A stretch of DNA of 64,000 nucleotides, taken from NCBI RefSeq assembly GCF_025860405.1, contig NZ_CP063785.1:5023390-5087389 (forward strand). Direction: 5' to 3'. Positions 17,660 through 26,861 of this stretch are shown in pieces. Made by a program: the position numbers and the translations under genes. Within the stretch, counting starts at the first letter, position 1. Each line of letters opens with the position of its first letter. Below the pieces are notes generated by a model, which saw only the letters and a program-made list of their open reading frames with translations, was not told where the DNA came from and ran no database searches. The stretch comes from Tolypothrix sp. PCC 7712. GTDB taxonomy: Bacteria > Cyanobacteriota > Cyanobacteriia > Cyanobacteriales > Nostocaceae.

Positions 17660-19768
17660 TTAAGTGGTGCTGACTTTTGTGAAGTTGACACTGGATATTG
17701 CCCTATGACTGATATCTTCATCTTGTAGTGGTAAATCATAATTATCATAGAGAACTTTCAGGTGTCGGCTAAACTGTTCTTCTAAAAAATAGCTACTAGA
17801 AAATTCACTTGCAAAAGAAACTTGATGAAAATGATAATCTAAATTTAGCAGGTTATAGACGAGCCTCAAGAAATAATCATCTATCCAGAAATCTACATCA
17901 AACAGGGAAATGCCATATTTTCCTTCCAACCTGCGATTTAAAGTTTTTAGCAACCAAGACCATTGAGGTTTGAGGGTCGGATCGATGCGGTTACCAAATA
18001 CAGGATTAAAAAACTGATTAACTTGAGTTTTTCTCACATCAATTACTTTAGTTAATAAATCTGTCGCCTGAATTGGAGATGAATTAAACCAATAGTTAGC
18101 AACTAGCAAATCATGTAAATAAGCTACAACAATTTTCGGGTTTTCTTTAATAAACTGTGAACGACAAACAATTCCTCTAATTGATGGAATTCTTAAACTA
18201 TTTGTTTGAGATAAAGGCAGTTTTCTGACAAAAGCATATCGTTCTAAAATTGACGCAAAAGTGTGACAACACACGTAGGCATCTATAGTTTTGTTAGCGA
18301 GACTCCTACTAGCCCTTTGTGGATCTTCATTTATTAATCTACAATCTTTACTGACATCCATATTATAGAGGTCAAACAGAGTAATGATGAACCGATGGGC
18401 ATTTGAACCAAATAACGTAGAAATTCTTTTTCCTTTAAGCTCATTAACAGTATGTATGGCAGAATCTTTATGGAGAACAATGTTCACATCCTGACCCAAA
18501 AGATTATACGAAGCAATCCCAATTAATTTAGAACCAAAACTTAAATCATCAAAAAATTGACTACCATTATTCAAGAGAGAAATATCATCTAAAATACAAA
18601 TATCTAGTTCTTTGCGTTTCATCTGGCGGTTCATTTCTTCTCCAGAGGAAAAGGGCAGAATTTGTAAATCAAAATCTCGATGAATTTCAACATTTTTAAA
18701 AATAGGCTGTTCAATTAATGCGGATGATCTCTGTAAATCAGAAATATACTTAGTTCCATAGCCTGCAATAAATTGTCCTATGGAATCACGCTGAATCCCT
18801 ATCCTCAGAACATTTTCCTCTTTAGCAGAATAGCTACCTAAAATTAAATTTACATTAGGCACACTTTCCAAGTTATTTTGTTCGAGTCTAAAACTTCTGA
18901 CCAAACCCTCTGCGGAAATTAACAATTCACTAAAGCGGGGAACATGAATATAAATCCCATATTCATTAACATCTTGTATGGTCGAGGTTAAAACTTGGTA
19001 TTGAGATATGATCTCAGCTTCACAAAAGTCAGGTAAAACGGTTGATTTCTGATTTCCTGAAGCATATTTGAGGACATCTTGATAATTGGTTAGTATTTTA
19101 ACCCTACTTAATTTCTCCAACAAAAATTCATTTTTAGATAATTCCCGATGAACCTCATCTAAAAGTACAACTTCAGCCCAGTCAATCTCATTTATTTTAA
19201 TCAAGCTATACTCATTGGGATATTTATTTTTCCCAAAAGAGAACAGCACCATTTTATGAGTTGTTAATCTAGTACAGTGATGTTCTTCCTTATATCCAGA
19301 ACAACTGTTAAGCAATAAATCTATATCTAAGACTTGAGAAGTAGAGAAAAAACTATTACTGTGAGCCTCAATTTTTTTGATATTTCTACCGGGAAAACAA
19401 AGCTGAAATCGCTGCGAATATTGTTTTAACCAGACTTCTAAAATTAAACTAGTCGCTCCCAATATCAAATCTTCACCCTCAGCGCTAAATGTTGCGTGAA
19501 ATTCTTCTCGCAGATTTTCTACAGTTTCAACAACATTAAGTGTTTGGGAAATCAATTTCTTGCCTTTATTAGTTAAGCAGATAGAGCCAGGAGAGCGATT
19601 TAGCAGAATTACCCCAAAATAATCCTCTGCTTGCTTTACTTTCTTACTAATTAGTGCTTGACTATATCCTAGTTTTTGGGCTGCTTTCGAGAAGCTACCA
19701 CAATCATCTACTGCTTTTAAAATTTTGAGGTGATTGAGGGTAATATCTTCGAGTTTAATCTTATTCAT
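17660..19768 (-). CDS. LysR-type regulator fused to SsuA/NMT1-like substrate-binding domain
   Basis: 702 aa, more than twice the length of a normal LysR regulator. Residues 1-65 form the LysR helix-turn-helix (LKILKAVDDCGSFSKAAQKL, SQALISKKVKQAEDYFG). Residues ~90-290 fit the usual LysR effector domain. From ~310 a second ligand-binding region begins (LRIGIQRDSIGQFIAGYGTK ... VNIVLHKDSAIHTVNELKGK, then ISTLFGSNAHRFI), the signature of SsuA/TauA/NMT1 periplasmic binding proteins, but without a signal peptide, so it is cytoplasmic. The gene sits 22 bp after an LLM monooxygenase gene and next to SfnG/SfnB-like genes. It probably senses a sulfonate, sulfone or sulfate-starvation signal with the fused domain. 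The fusion appears unusual. Confidence 0.85.
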   Translation of the reverse strand: MNKIKLEDITLNHLKILKAVDDCGSFSKAAQKLGYSQALISKKVKQAEDYFGVILLNRSPGSICLTNKGKKLISQTLNVVETVENLREEFHATFSAEGEDLILGATSLILEVWLKQYSQRFQLCFPGRNIKKIEAHSNSFFSTSQVLDIDLLLNSCSGYKEEHHCTRLTTHKMVLFSFGKNKYPNEYSLIKINEIDWAEVVLLDEVHRELSKNEFLLEKLSRVKILTNYQDVLKYASGNQKSTVLPDFCEAEIISQYQVLTSTIQDVNEYGIYIHVPRFSELLISAEGLVRSFRLEQNNLESVPNVNLILGSYSAKEENVLRIGIQRDSIGQFIAGYGTKYISDLQRSSALIEQPIFKNVEIHRDFDLQILPFSSGEEMNRQMKRKELDICILDDISLLNNGSQFFDDLSFGSKLIGIASYNLLGQDVNIVLHKDSAIHTVNELKGKRISTLFGSNAHRFIITLFDLYNMDVSKDCRLINEDPQRASRSLANKTIDAYVCCHTFASILERYAFVRKLPLSQTNSLRIPSIRGIVCRSQFIKENPKIVVAYLHDLLVANYWFNSSPIQATDLLTKVIDVRKTQVNQFFNPVFGNRIDPTLKPQWSWLLKTLNRRLEGKYGISLFDVDFWIDDYFLRLVYNLLNLDYHFHQVSFASEFSSSYFLEEQFSRHLKVLYDNYDLPLQDEDISHRAISSVNFTKVSTT

Positions 19769-19790
19769 GCTATGTAGGGCAAGATTTTAA

Positions 19791-20840
19791 TTACAACCTA
19801 ACTAAGTTATTTTGTTGTGTGTATTCGGAAATAACTAGTTTGTGGAAGCGGATAGTATCTTCCAACATCGATTCAAATTTGAGGATGATTAAATCAACGC
19901 CAACAGCTTCGTATTCTTTGAGACGTTGAATAATAGTATAGCGATCGCCTACCAGTTGAGCAGATAAACCAAGATTTGCTTCAATGGTTTGACTGATATC
20001 TAGTTTGTTATGGGCAACTACGTTAGGATCGATTTGCTCTTGAAAGTATTTAATCTGTTGCTGATCAGCAGAACGATAAATCGCAGCTAGTCTAGCTTCA
20101 GCTTCGGCTGTATGTTCACCAACGATCGCAAACGCACTCATAGCTACTTGAATATTACGCCCGTAGCGATCGCTTGCCAATGTTTTCACCTTCTGCACCA
20201 ATGCTGCTGTTTTTTCTGGTTCATCAGCATTGATAAATAAATAATCTCCGTGACGTGCTGCTAAATTAATTGCCCGCTCTGATTCTCCAGCAATAAAAAT
20301 AGGCGGTGTTGCTAGAGGTTTATCAGTTAAAATACCATCCTTAATAGTATAATATTTGCCAACATAATTAAAGTTATCGACTGTCCACAGCCCCTTGATG
20401 ACCTCAATATACTCTTCCAATCGGGCGTATCTCTCACTATGGGGGAGCCAAATATCTCCATAACTTTCTACTTCTAGCTTCCACCATCCAGCAATCCCAC
20501 TCAGGGCAAATCTGCCTTTACTTAATTGATTTTGAATGTTTGCACTTACATTAGCAACCACCGCAGGTAGTTTAAAACCGGGTTGTACAGCCGCCACAAT
20601 CTTGATGTTCTTGGTATTCAAACTTGCCAAAGCTGCTGTAATCCATGCGTCAGCGACATTGTAGTCAGGCCCATGAATAGCATTCAAGTAATGTTCAGGA
20701 ATGTAATAGAAGTCATAACCTAACTCATCTGCTTCAATTGCCAACTTTACCAAATCTTGCGAAGATACATTAGCCTCGTGATTCACAACCCGCAACCATC
20801 CACCACAGACTGGCGACCAAATTCCAAACTGAAGTGCCAT
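19791..20840 (-). CDS. LLM-class flavin-dependent monooxygenase (SsuD-like)
   Basis: 349 aa, the luciferase-like TIM-barrel length. Family features include FGIWSPVCGGWLR at the N-terminus, DELGYDFYYIPEHYL, the loop GRFALSGIAGWWKLEVESYG with the flavin phosphate-binding region, HSERYARLEEYIEVIKGLW, and FIAGESERAINLAARHGDYL. SsuD-type enzymes use FMNH2 and O2 to cleave sulfonates to sulfite and aldehyde. It is the first gene of a minus-strand pair with the LysR-SBP fusion and is divergent from the SfnG-like gene, so it most likely serves sulfur acquisition. The exact substrate cannot be read; close paralogy to SfnG-type enzymes leaves several organosulfur compounds open. Confidence 0.8.
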   Translation of the reverse strand: MALQFGIWSPVCGGWLRVVNHEANVSSQDLVKLAIEADELGYDFYYIPEHYLNAIHGPDYNVADAWITAALASLNTKNIKIVAAVQPGFKLPAVVANVSANIQNQLSKGRFALSGIAGWWKLEVESYGDIWLPHSERYARLEEYIEVIKGLWTVDNFNYVGKYYTIKDGILTDKPLATPPIFIAGESERAINLAARHGDYLFINADEPEKTAALVQKVKTLASDRYGRNIQVAMSAFAIVGEHTAEAEARLAAIYRSADQQQIKYFQEQIDPNVVAHNKLDISQTIEANLGLSAQLVGDRYTIIQRLKEYEAVGVDLIILKFESMLEDTIRFHKLVISEYTQQNNLVRL

Positions 20841-21416
20841 AAATCTTCTTCCTGTGCCTTTTTCGACGAGAGATTCAATAAAATACGATATCTTTATCTC
20901 TTTGCCGTGGTTTAGTAGTTCACACTACCATATTTATTTCTGCTGTGTATAGTTGCAGATGAGAGTAATCTCAAGCGTTGAAAAGTATTCACTTATCACG
21001 ATATGGAATAGTAGTAATCCTTTGTTGAGTCCTGTATTTCGGGTTTCTTGGACATAATCAGGATGATACCCACCAAATATAAAAGAATTATTAAATATTC
21101 AACAAACGTTAGCGGTATTCCAAAATGGAATACTGAAATGGAATTTAAGTATATGCAGTCACGACATCGGCAAAATTGTCGTGATAAAGTCTGAAACATG
21201 AAAATGCGGTAAATCAATCGGTTTATAGTATATTGTCAATATCAGATCCTGAGATTGTTTACTTGTAAACTCAGAGGACTTTGCAGCCGCTATCAAGCTT
21301 TAGATTTTTTGGATCAATTTTTAAGTGATTTGTTTAGTGATGACAAATTCGGACTTGTTGCATCACAAGCAGACTTCCACAAATAACCAAGCTGTTTCAT
21401 TCTCAAATACACAATT
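20841..21416. other. Divergent intergenic region of the sulfur cluster
   Basis: 576 bp between two divergent monooxygenase genes. It likely contains both promoters and the site for the LysR fusion regulator. A 73-codon minus-strand frame at 20996-21217 with one hydrophobic segment lacks a ribosome binding site and is not called. No dispersed repeat or clear hairpin was noted. Confidence 0.5.
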
Positions 21417-22514
21417 ATGGTAGATATTAAGTTCGCATACTGGATTCCCAACGTCAGTGGGGGGTTAGTAGTTAGTAAAATTCCCCAACGGACAAACTGG
21501 ACTTATGACTATAATGCTCAACTAGCTCAAACAGCTGAAGAGGTTGGGTTTGAATACGCTCTAGCCCAAGCTAGATTTATCGCCAGCTATGGGGCTGAGT
21601 ACCAACTAGAGGCATTTACAACCGTATCAGCCCTCGCTCCAGTCACCAAAAAATTGAAGTTGATTGCGGCGGTTCATCCTGGATTATGGCATCCCGGAGT
21701 AGTCGCTAAAATCGGTGCTAGTATTGATTTTCTCTCTAACGGACGATTTGCTTTGAATGTAGTTAGCGGCTGGTTCAAAGATGAATTCACTATATATGGT
21801 GAACATTGGTTAGACCATGACGAACGCTATCGTCGTTCCGAAGAATTTATCCGCGTCCTCAAAGGCTTATGGACAGAGGATGAGTTTCACTTTAAAGGCG
21901 ACTTCTACCGGATTAACGGCGGTTGGGTGAAGCCTAGACCGGTGAATCAGAATCCCCATCCAGAGATTTTCCAAGGTGGTAACTCCAAAGCCGCCCGGCG
22001 TATGGCTGGCCGCGTTTCTGATTGGTATTTTATGAATGGTAATACCCTAGAAGGGGTAAAAGAGCAGATTGCCGAAGTGTCTGAATTAGCTCGTCGAGAA
22101 GGACGCACAATTAGGTTTGGGCTAAATTCCTTTATCATCGTACGAGATACAGAAGCAGAAGCCCATGAAGTATTGCGCGAGATTATTGCCCAAGCCGATG
22201 TAGAAGCAGTGAAAGGATTTGGCGAAGCCGTCAAACAAGCGGGAGCTGCAACTCGTGAACGTGAGGGAATGTGGGCAAATTCCAATTTTGAAGATTTAGT
22301 ACAGTATAACGATGGCTTCAAGTCAGGCTTGATTGGTACGGCTGAACAAGTAGCAGAAAAGATTCGCCAATTCCATGAAGCAGGGGTTGATCTCATTCTC
22401 GGCGGCTTCTTACACTACACAGATGATTTGCCAGCCTTCGGTAAGAAGGTAATCCCCATTGTGCGGGAACTTAAATCTCATCGTCGGGCTGCTGATGAGT
22501 TGGCTGTGGTATAG
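21417..22514 (+). CDS. sfnG: Dimethylsulfone monooxygenase-like LLM enzyme (SfnG-type)
   Basis: 365 aa. The start IKFAYWIPNVSGGLVVSKIP, the motif YALAQARFIASYGAEYQLEA, the flavin loop NVVSGWFKDEFTIYGEHWL and HDERYRRSEEFIRVLKGLW follow the SfnG branch of FMNH2-dependent monooxygenases, which convert dimethylsulfone to methanesulfinate. No strong ribosome binding site is visible before the ATG. The next gene on the strand is SfnB-like and a LysR-type regulator is nearby, the classic company of SfnG. The specific sulfone role is family knowledge; the sequence alone supports the SfnG-like branch. Confidence 0.8.
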   Translation: MVDIKFAYWIPNVSGGLVVSKIPQRTNWTYDYNAQLAQTAEEVGFEYALAQARFIASYGAEYQLEAFTTVSALAPVTKKLKLIAAVHPGLWHPGVVAKIGASIDFLSNGRFALNVVSGWFKDEFTIYGEHWLDHDERYRRSEEFIRVLKGLWTEDEFHFKGDFYRINGGWVKPRPVNQNPHPEIFQGGNSKAARRMAGRVSDWYFMNGNTLEGVKEQIAEVSELARREGRTIRFGLNSFIIVRDTEAEAHEVLREIIAQADVEAVKGFGEAVKQAGAATREREGMWANSNFEDLVQYNDGFKSGLIGTAEQVAEKIRQFHEAGVDLILGGFLHYTDDLPAFGKKVIPIVRELKSHRRAADELAVV

Positions 22515-22533
22515 ATTCACAGTCATATATCTT

Positions 22534-22590
22534 GTAGAAGTGGGTTTTGTAGAGCCAAGCTGTTGCGATCGCAGCTAAACCCACTTCTAC
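22534..22590. repeat. Perfect 14-bp inverted repeat between sfnG and sfnB
   Basis: GTAGAAGTGGGTTT (22534-22547) is mirrored by AAACCCACTTCTAC (22577-22590), with an inner AGCTG/CAGCT pair around a GCGATCGC. There is no T-run, so it is more likely a small dispersed hairpin repeat, or an mRNA-processing/stabilising structure, than a simple terminator. The rest of the 22515-22818 gap shows no gene. Confidence 0.7.
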
Positions 22591-22818
22591 AGCAACAGGA
22601 AAACCCTACGCAGATATAGCAGGGGACAGGTGACAGGGTGAAAAGCCTTGTGCTGTCTAATTTTTATGATTTATCGATGTCCTAACCAACTTGACTACGG
22701 CTATATCACGATTTTTAAGTAACCAAATCATCTTCATAATTGCCCAAATTTCCGAGCAAATTAAATTTGGGACAACTCTGCGTTTAAACACGATAAATCA
22801 GAATCAAGGAGTTTTATC

Positions 22819-24027
22819 ATGACATCACTAATTAATACAGAACAGAAGGCGCATATTATTCGTGATGACAAGGAAGCGATCGCGATCGCCCATGAATTAG
22901 CAGCTGAGTTTGCCAAGGGCGACTCAGAACGCGACCAAACTCGGCGTTTACCTGCCGAAGAAGTGCAGAAGTTCTCGCAAAGCGGATTATGGGGAATTAC
23001 AGTCCCGAAAGAATATGGCGGTGCTTTTGTCTCAAACGTCACCTTAGCAGAAGTAATTAAAATCATCTCCGAAGCCGATTCTAGCCTCGGACAAATTCCC
23101 CAAAATCACCTCTACATGGTGGAAGCAGTCAGGTTGGATGGTACGGATGATCAAAAGAAATTCTTCTTTGATTTAGTATTACAAGGCAAACGCTTTGGTA
23201 ACGCCTTCTCGGAAATTGGCACCAAGTCTGTCACCGATGTGCAAACCAAATTAACACCAGATGCTTCTGACTACGTACTCAACGGACGCAAATACTACTC
23301 GGCTGGCGCATTACTAGCCCATTGGGTTCCTGTGATTGCCAGCAACCCGGATGGTAAAACAGTAGTAGCATTTGTGGAGAGAGATGCCGAAGGACTGACT
23401 CTACTCGATGACTGGACAAGCTTTGGACAGCGTACCACAGCTAGCGGTACTACCATTATTGAAAATGTCAAAGTCAAGGCAGAACACGTCATACCGCACT
23501 ATTTAGCCTTTGAGAGAGCAACACCAATGGGTGCGATCGCTCAAATCATCCAAGCCGCAGTAGACGTGGGAATTGCCAAAGCCGCAGTCCGTGACACCAT
23601 TCACTTTGTCCGTAACCATACCCGTCCTTGGGTTGATAGTAATTTAGAAAAAGGCTACGAAGACCCCCTGACACTATACGAATTTGGTAACGTGCAGATT
23701 CAAGTCCACGCTGCTGAAGCTTTGCTGCGTCGTGCAGGCGAATTTCTGGATATCGCCAACGAGTCAGGCTTAGAAGAACCCAAAGTAGTTGAAGCCTCAA
23801 TTGCAGTTGCAGAAGTCAAAGCCTTAGCCACCGAAGCCGCAATCCTAGCTACCAACAAGTTATTTGAACTAGCAGGTACTAAATCCACATTAGAGGAATT
23901 CAACTACAATCGCCACTGGCGAAATGCCCGCGCTCACACACTCCATGATCCCGTCCGTTGGAAATACTACGCTGTTGGTAACTACTTCCTCAATGGTGTC
24001 TATCCCCCGCGCCATCCTTGGCTGTAA
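22819..24027 (+). CDS. sfnB: SfnB-family sulfur acquisition oxidoreductase
   Basis: 402 aa acyl-CoA-dehydrogenase-fold flavoprotein. AAGGAG precedes the ATG. N-terminal helical domain, then SGLWGITVPKEYGG and DSSLGQIPQNHLYMVEAV, then FGNAFSEIGTK in the beta domain that binds FAD, and the C-terminal ending NARAHTLHDPVRWKYYAVGN. The start of the protein (RDDKEAIAIAHELAAEFAKG) is typical for SfnB, a group tied to use of dimethylsulfide, sulfoxide and sulfone in pseudomonads. Gene order after sfnG supports the call. The precise reaction of SfnB is not settled. Confidence 0.85.
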   Translation: MTSLINTEQKAHIIRDDKEAIAIAHELAAEFAKGDSERDQTRRLPAEEVQKFSQSGLWGITVPKEYGGAFVSNVTLAEVIKIISEADSSLGQIPQNHLYMVEAVRLDGTDDQKKFFFDLVLQGKRFGNAFSEIGTKSVTDVQTKLTPDASDYVLNGRKYYSAGALLAHWVPVIASNPDGKTVVAFVERDAEGLTLLDDWTSFGQRTTASGTTIIENVKVKAEHVIPHYLAFERATPMGAIAQIIQAAVDVGIAKAAVRDTIHFVRNHTRPWVDSNLEKGYEDPLTLYEFGNVQIQVHAAEALLRRAGEFLDIANESGLEEPKVVEASIAVAEVKALATEAAILATNKLFELAGTKSTLEEFNYNRHWRNARAHTLHDPVRWKYYAVGNYFLNGVYPPRHPWL

Positions 24028-24305
24028 TTATCCCATTCTCTATTGGGGTGAAGCATTCAGAGGGAATTTTTACAGAATGTTTTGCCCTAATATCCTGCTT
24101 TTTTCACTCTCCGGGAGGGTAATCCCTAGAAGCCTCATCAGGTAATCCATACAAGCTATCCTAATAGTGTTGTATTTGTTATTAGAAAAAATCTTGTTAA
24201 CCCTTGGTAGATAAAAGCTCGCATAATTCAGAAATGGCAAATGTTTTCGGAGAGTGACAGCACAGGGATAGAACGGATTTGTAGAAGCTCATCTTTTTCT
24301 AAACG

Positions 24306-25041
24306 TTACAAATTACTCAACAACCAAGCCACAACATCTTCTACATTACTTACTTGCTCACCTGGCGGTATAGCTGGACGCTTTACCATCACAACTTCGA
24401 TACCAAGTTCTCGCGCCGCAATAATTTTGGCATAAGTAGCATCACCACCACTATTTTTGCTAACGATGGTATCTATTTTGTGGTGAATGAGAATTTCTCG
24501 TTCATTATCTAAAGCAAAAGGGCCGCGATCGCACAATACCAAACCCGGCGGAGTTAAAGCATCAGGGCTAGGCGGATCAATTACCCGCATCAAAAACCAA
24601 ATCCCTTCTAGATGTGCAAAGGCGCTGAGTTCTTGTCTACCAACAGTCAAAAATACTCGTTGTGCTTGATTAGAAAGTGCTGCGGCTGCATCAGTAATGC
24701 TATCAACTTCAATCCAGCGATCGCCATTTACCTTTTCCCAAGCAGGACGATTGAACAGCAACCTAGGGATACCAACCTCAGCAGTAGCCGCCGCCGCATT
24801 CCAAGAAATTTGGCTAGCAAAAGGATGGGTAGCATCAATGACAAAATCAATACTCATCTCTTGCAAATAGCTAACCAAACCCGCCACACCACCAAACCCA
24901 CCAATTCGCACATTTCCAGACGGAATCGACGGTTGACGAGTACGACCAGCCAAAGATGCGATCGCCTCAACTCCTGGGATAGTAGCAACTCTTACAGCTA
25001 TTTCCGCCGCATCTCCCGTCCCACCTAAAATTAAAACTTTG

Positions 25042-25052
<11 letters not shown>
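24306..25052 (-). CDS. cobK: Cobalt-precorrin-6A reductase
   Basis: 248 aa. KVLILGGTGDAAEIAVRV is the N-terminal nucleotide-binding loop of CobK/CbiJ. The family motifs VIDATHPFASQIS, RLLFNRPAWEK, FLTVGRQELSAF and IVSKNSGGDATYAKIIAARE are all present. It reduces the corrin ring intermediate precorrin-6A (or its cobalt form) with NADPH during cobalamin biosynthesis. The start codon and first residues (MPNAK) lie inside a heptamer repeat array with no Shine-Dalgarno; see the entry at 25042. The gene follows a DUF1636 gene preceded by a cobalamin riboswitch, so it is probably B12-repressed, unless the repeat array uncouples it. Confidence 0.9.
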
Positions 25053-25200
<148 letters not shown>

Positions 25201-25265
25201 TGTCTCCCTCATCTCCCTCATCCCCCTCATCCCCCTCATCTCCCTTTCCCCAGTCCCCAATCTCC

Positions 25266-25679
25266 TCATCTCCCAATGGGGGGAATCTTCGCCAAAATCC
25301 CCTTTTTCAAGGCTGCTGGGCGTTCTGACCAGGGCAGTAAACCATCAGGCTTGCTGTAGTATTGACTAGCGCATTCCAGCACCGCAGATGCACAATCATC
25401 CACTGCCAAATCACCAAACAGATATGTAGTTTTACCTTGTGCAGCAAAGGCGACAACGCAGGAACGGTTACAAGCACTCATGCATTCCACTTGCTGAATG
25501 GGAAACTTATCTCGCAACTCCCAATCTTGTGCTAGAAATTCTAGTTTTTGTAATAGTTTTTCCCCACCACTCTCGCCTACACGCTTTCCTTCTTGCCAAA
25601 CACTGGCACAGGTTTTGCAAACAAATAGAGTATGGGAAGATTCACCCAAATTACTCGCAGAAATATTCACAGCAGTCAT
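25266..25679 (-). CDS. DUF1636 metal-binding protein linked to B12 genes
   Basis: The start at 25679 is chosen because GAGGT lies six bases before it; an upstream in-frame ATG (25709) would sit closer to the riboswitch and lacks a site. 137 aa. The cysteine pattern CKTCASVW near residue 20 and CMSACNRSCVV in the middle resembles thioredoxin-like 2Fe-2S ferredoxins and is typical of DUF1636, whose genes are often under cobalamin riboswitches. The C-terminal LPWSERPAALKKGILAKIPP is the usual family ending. A role in cobalt/cobalamin metabolism is inferred from context only. Confidence 0.8.
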   Translation of the reverse strand: MTAVNISASNLGESSHTLFVCKTCASVWQEGKRVGESGGEKLLQKLEFLAQDWELRDKFPIQQVECMSACNRSCVVAFAAQGKTTYLFGDLAVDDCASAVLECASQYYSKPDGLLPWSERPAALKKGILAKIPPIGR

Positions 25680-25715
25680 CTGTACCTCGCAGATGTGAGA
25701 ACAAAACAATCAACT

Positions 25716-25880
25716 TTGGTGGGCGTTCTGACTTACACAATTGAGAAATTGCGACTACAAAATCTTGCACATCTCAAATTGCTTCACAGTTGCGGGACAG
25801 TGCCGGATTTACACCGAACTTTCCCCGTTACCTCTGATGACTGATCCCCATCAGAACCAAGTGACCTGTTCGATCATACA
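25716..25880 (-). promoter_or_regulatory. Cobalamin (AdoCbl) riboswitch
   Basis: Read on the minus strand, the leader contains GGTAACGGGGAA, then CGGTGTAAATCCGGCAC followed by TGTCCCGCAACTGTGA, and the B12 box GTCAGAACGCCCACC (25718-25732), in the order and spacing of the conserved cobalamin aptamer. The B12 box ends about 30 bases before the ribosome binding site of the DUF1636 gene, so control of translation start is likely. The far 5' end is uncertain. The rest of 25881-26127 holds a G-rich dispersed repeat (GGGGGTTTGGGGGA twice) and no gene. Confidence 0.93.
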
Positions 25881-26127
25881 CAACTCTGCGCCCCTGTGTG
25901 TTCACTCTTTGAAAGTGCTGAGTTCTACAAAAATAAAAGACTAGTTACTCAACAAAAAACAGAACAATAATTTTGGAGGGGGTTTGGGGGACGCAACCGT
26001 CACCCAATCGGGGGTTTGGGGGAGAATCCCCCAATTCTGCTGGCTTGTTTAACAAGTATTAATCGCTAATGATCTTAACCCAAGCGTATTGAACCATACT
26101 GTTCATAGAGACTGTGTTGAACAACAT

Positions 26128-26162
26128 AAAAAAATCCCACGCCTACAAGACTTGGGAATTTA
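26128..26162 (-). terminator. Probable intrinsic terminator
   Basis: On the minus strand AAATTCCCA and TGGGATTTTTTT form a stem (one bulge) with a U-run, just after the stop codon of the 26185 gene. Confidence 0.55.
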
Positions 26163-26184
26163 GCTTTTATATTCAATTCAGTCA

Positions 26185-26679
26185 TTAAAATCTTAAACCT
26201 ACACCACCTTGCAAAGAAAAAGCAGTACCACCACCATTGCGGTAGGCATCAAAAGCGATAATCGCGTTACCAAAAAGTACAGTGTTGCTATTAGGAACTG
26301 TGTAATCAATTCCTGGTTGCAAAGCAAAACTAATCTTATTCCCCACTGGAGAAGGATCGTCACCACTAGCTAACGCCAATCCTGCACCCAAGTAGGCATC
26401 AGTTTGCCAGTTGATAGGGACATCGTAAGAAACCGTAGGCACAATTGCTGTACCATGACCAATCAAAGCTTGGGCACGAAAAGAAATCGGTGATTCTAAA
26501 AGCTTATAACGAAAAGCCACCACCCCACCAATTTGCGCCCCATCACTTAATCCTACAGAAGGGCCCACACCAACATAACTACCATAAGCAACTTGAGCTT
26601 GTGCTGGTTGACTGCTTGTAGCCATATTCAACAGCGAACTAGCGCCCAGAACTACAACCAAAGACCGGAGATGCTTCAT
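26185..26679 (-). CDS. Small secreted beta-barrel-like outer membrane protein
   Basis: The ATG at 26679 is preferred to a GTG 15 bases upstream because GAGGAAA then serves as ribosome binding site. 164 aa. A signal peptide (SLVVVLGASSLLNMATS ... AQA) ends before VAYGSYVG. The mature part alternates Gly/aromatic beta strands (VAFRYKLLESPISFRAQALI) and ends in Phe (GGVGLRF), the usual outer membrane barrel signature. The length suits an 8-strand barrel of unknown function. Cyanobacterial relatives of this kind are common and undefined. Confidence 0.75.
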   Translation of the reverse strand: MKHLRSLVVVLGASSLLNMATSSQPAQAQVAYGSYVGVGPSVGLSDGAQIGGVVAFRYKLLESPISFRAQALIGHGTAIVPTVSYDVPINWQTDAYLGAGLALASGDDPSPVGNKISFALQPGIDYTVPNSNTVLFGNAIIAFDAYRNGGGTAFSLQGGVGLRF

Positions 26680-26743
26680 TGCCCGTTTCCTCACACCATT
26701 TAAAATTTTAATGGCTCCTTTTAATACCTATGTTATCGCTGAT

Positions 26744-26812
26744 GTTGGGCATTGGGCATAGGGCATGGGGCATTGGGCATTGGGTAATGGGTAATTGGTA
26801 ATTGGGATTTGT
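26744..26812. repeat. Degenerating heptamer repeat (TTGGGCA to ATTGGTA)
   Basis: About nine 7-bp units that drift stepwise: TTGGGCA, TAGGGCA, TGGGGCA, TTGGGTA, ATGGGTA, ATTGGTA. It lies between two minus-strand genes. The stepwise change suggests slippage plus point mutation. Confidence 0.8.
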
Positions 26813-26861
26813 TATTTTTTTGTCTCCCTCATCCCCAATACCCAGTCACCAGTCCCCAACC

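Noticed and set aside
20996..21217. 73-codon minus-strand frame in the divergent sulfur region
   Set aside because: No ribosome site, unusual residue use and position in a likely two-way promoter.
25316..25332. B12-box-like GGCGTTCTGAC inside the DUF1636 gene
   Set aside because: It encodes the conserved LPWSERP ending of the family; no aptamer surrounds it, so the match is chance.
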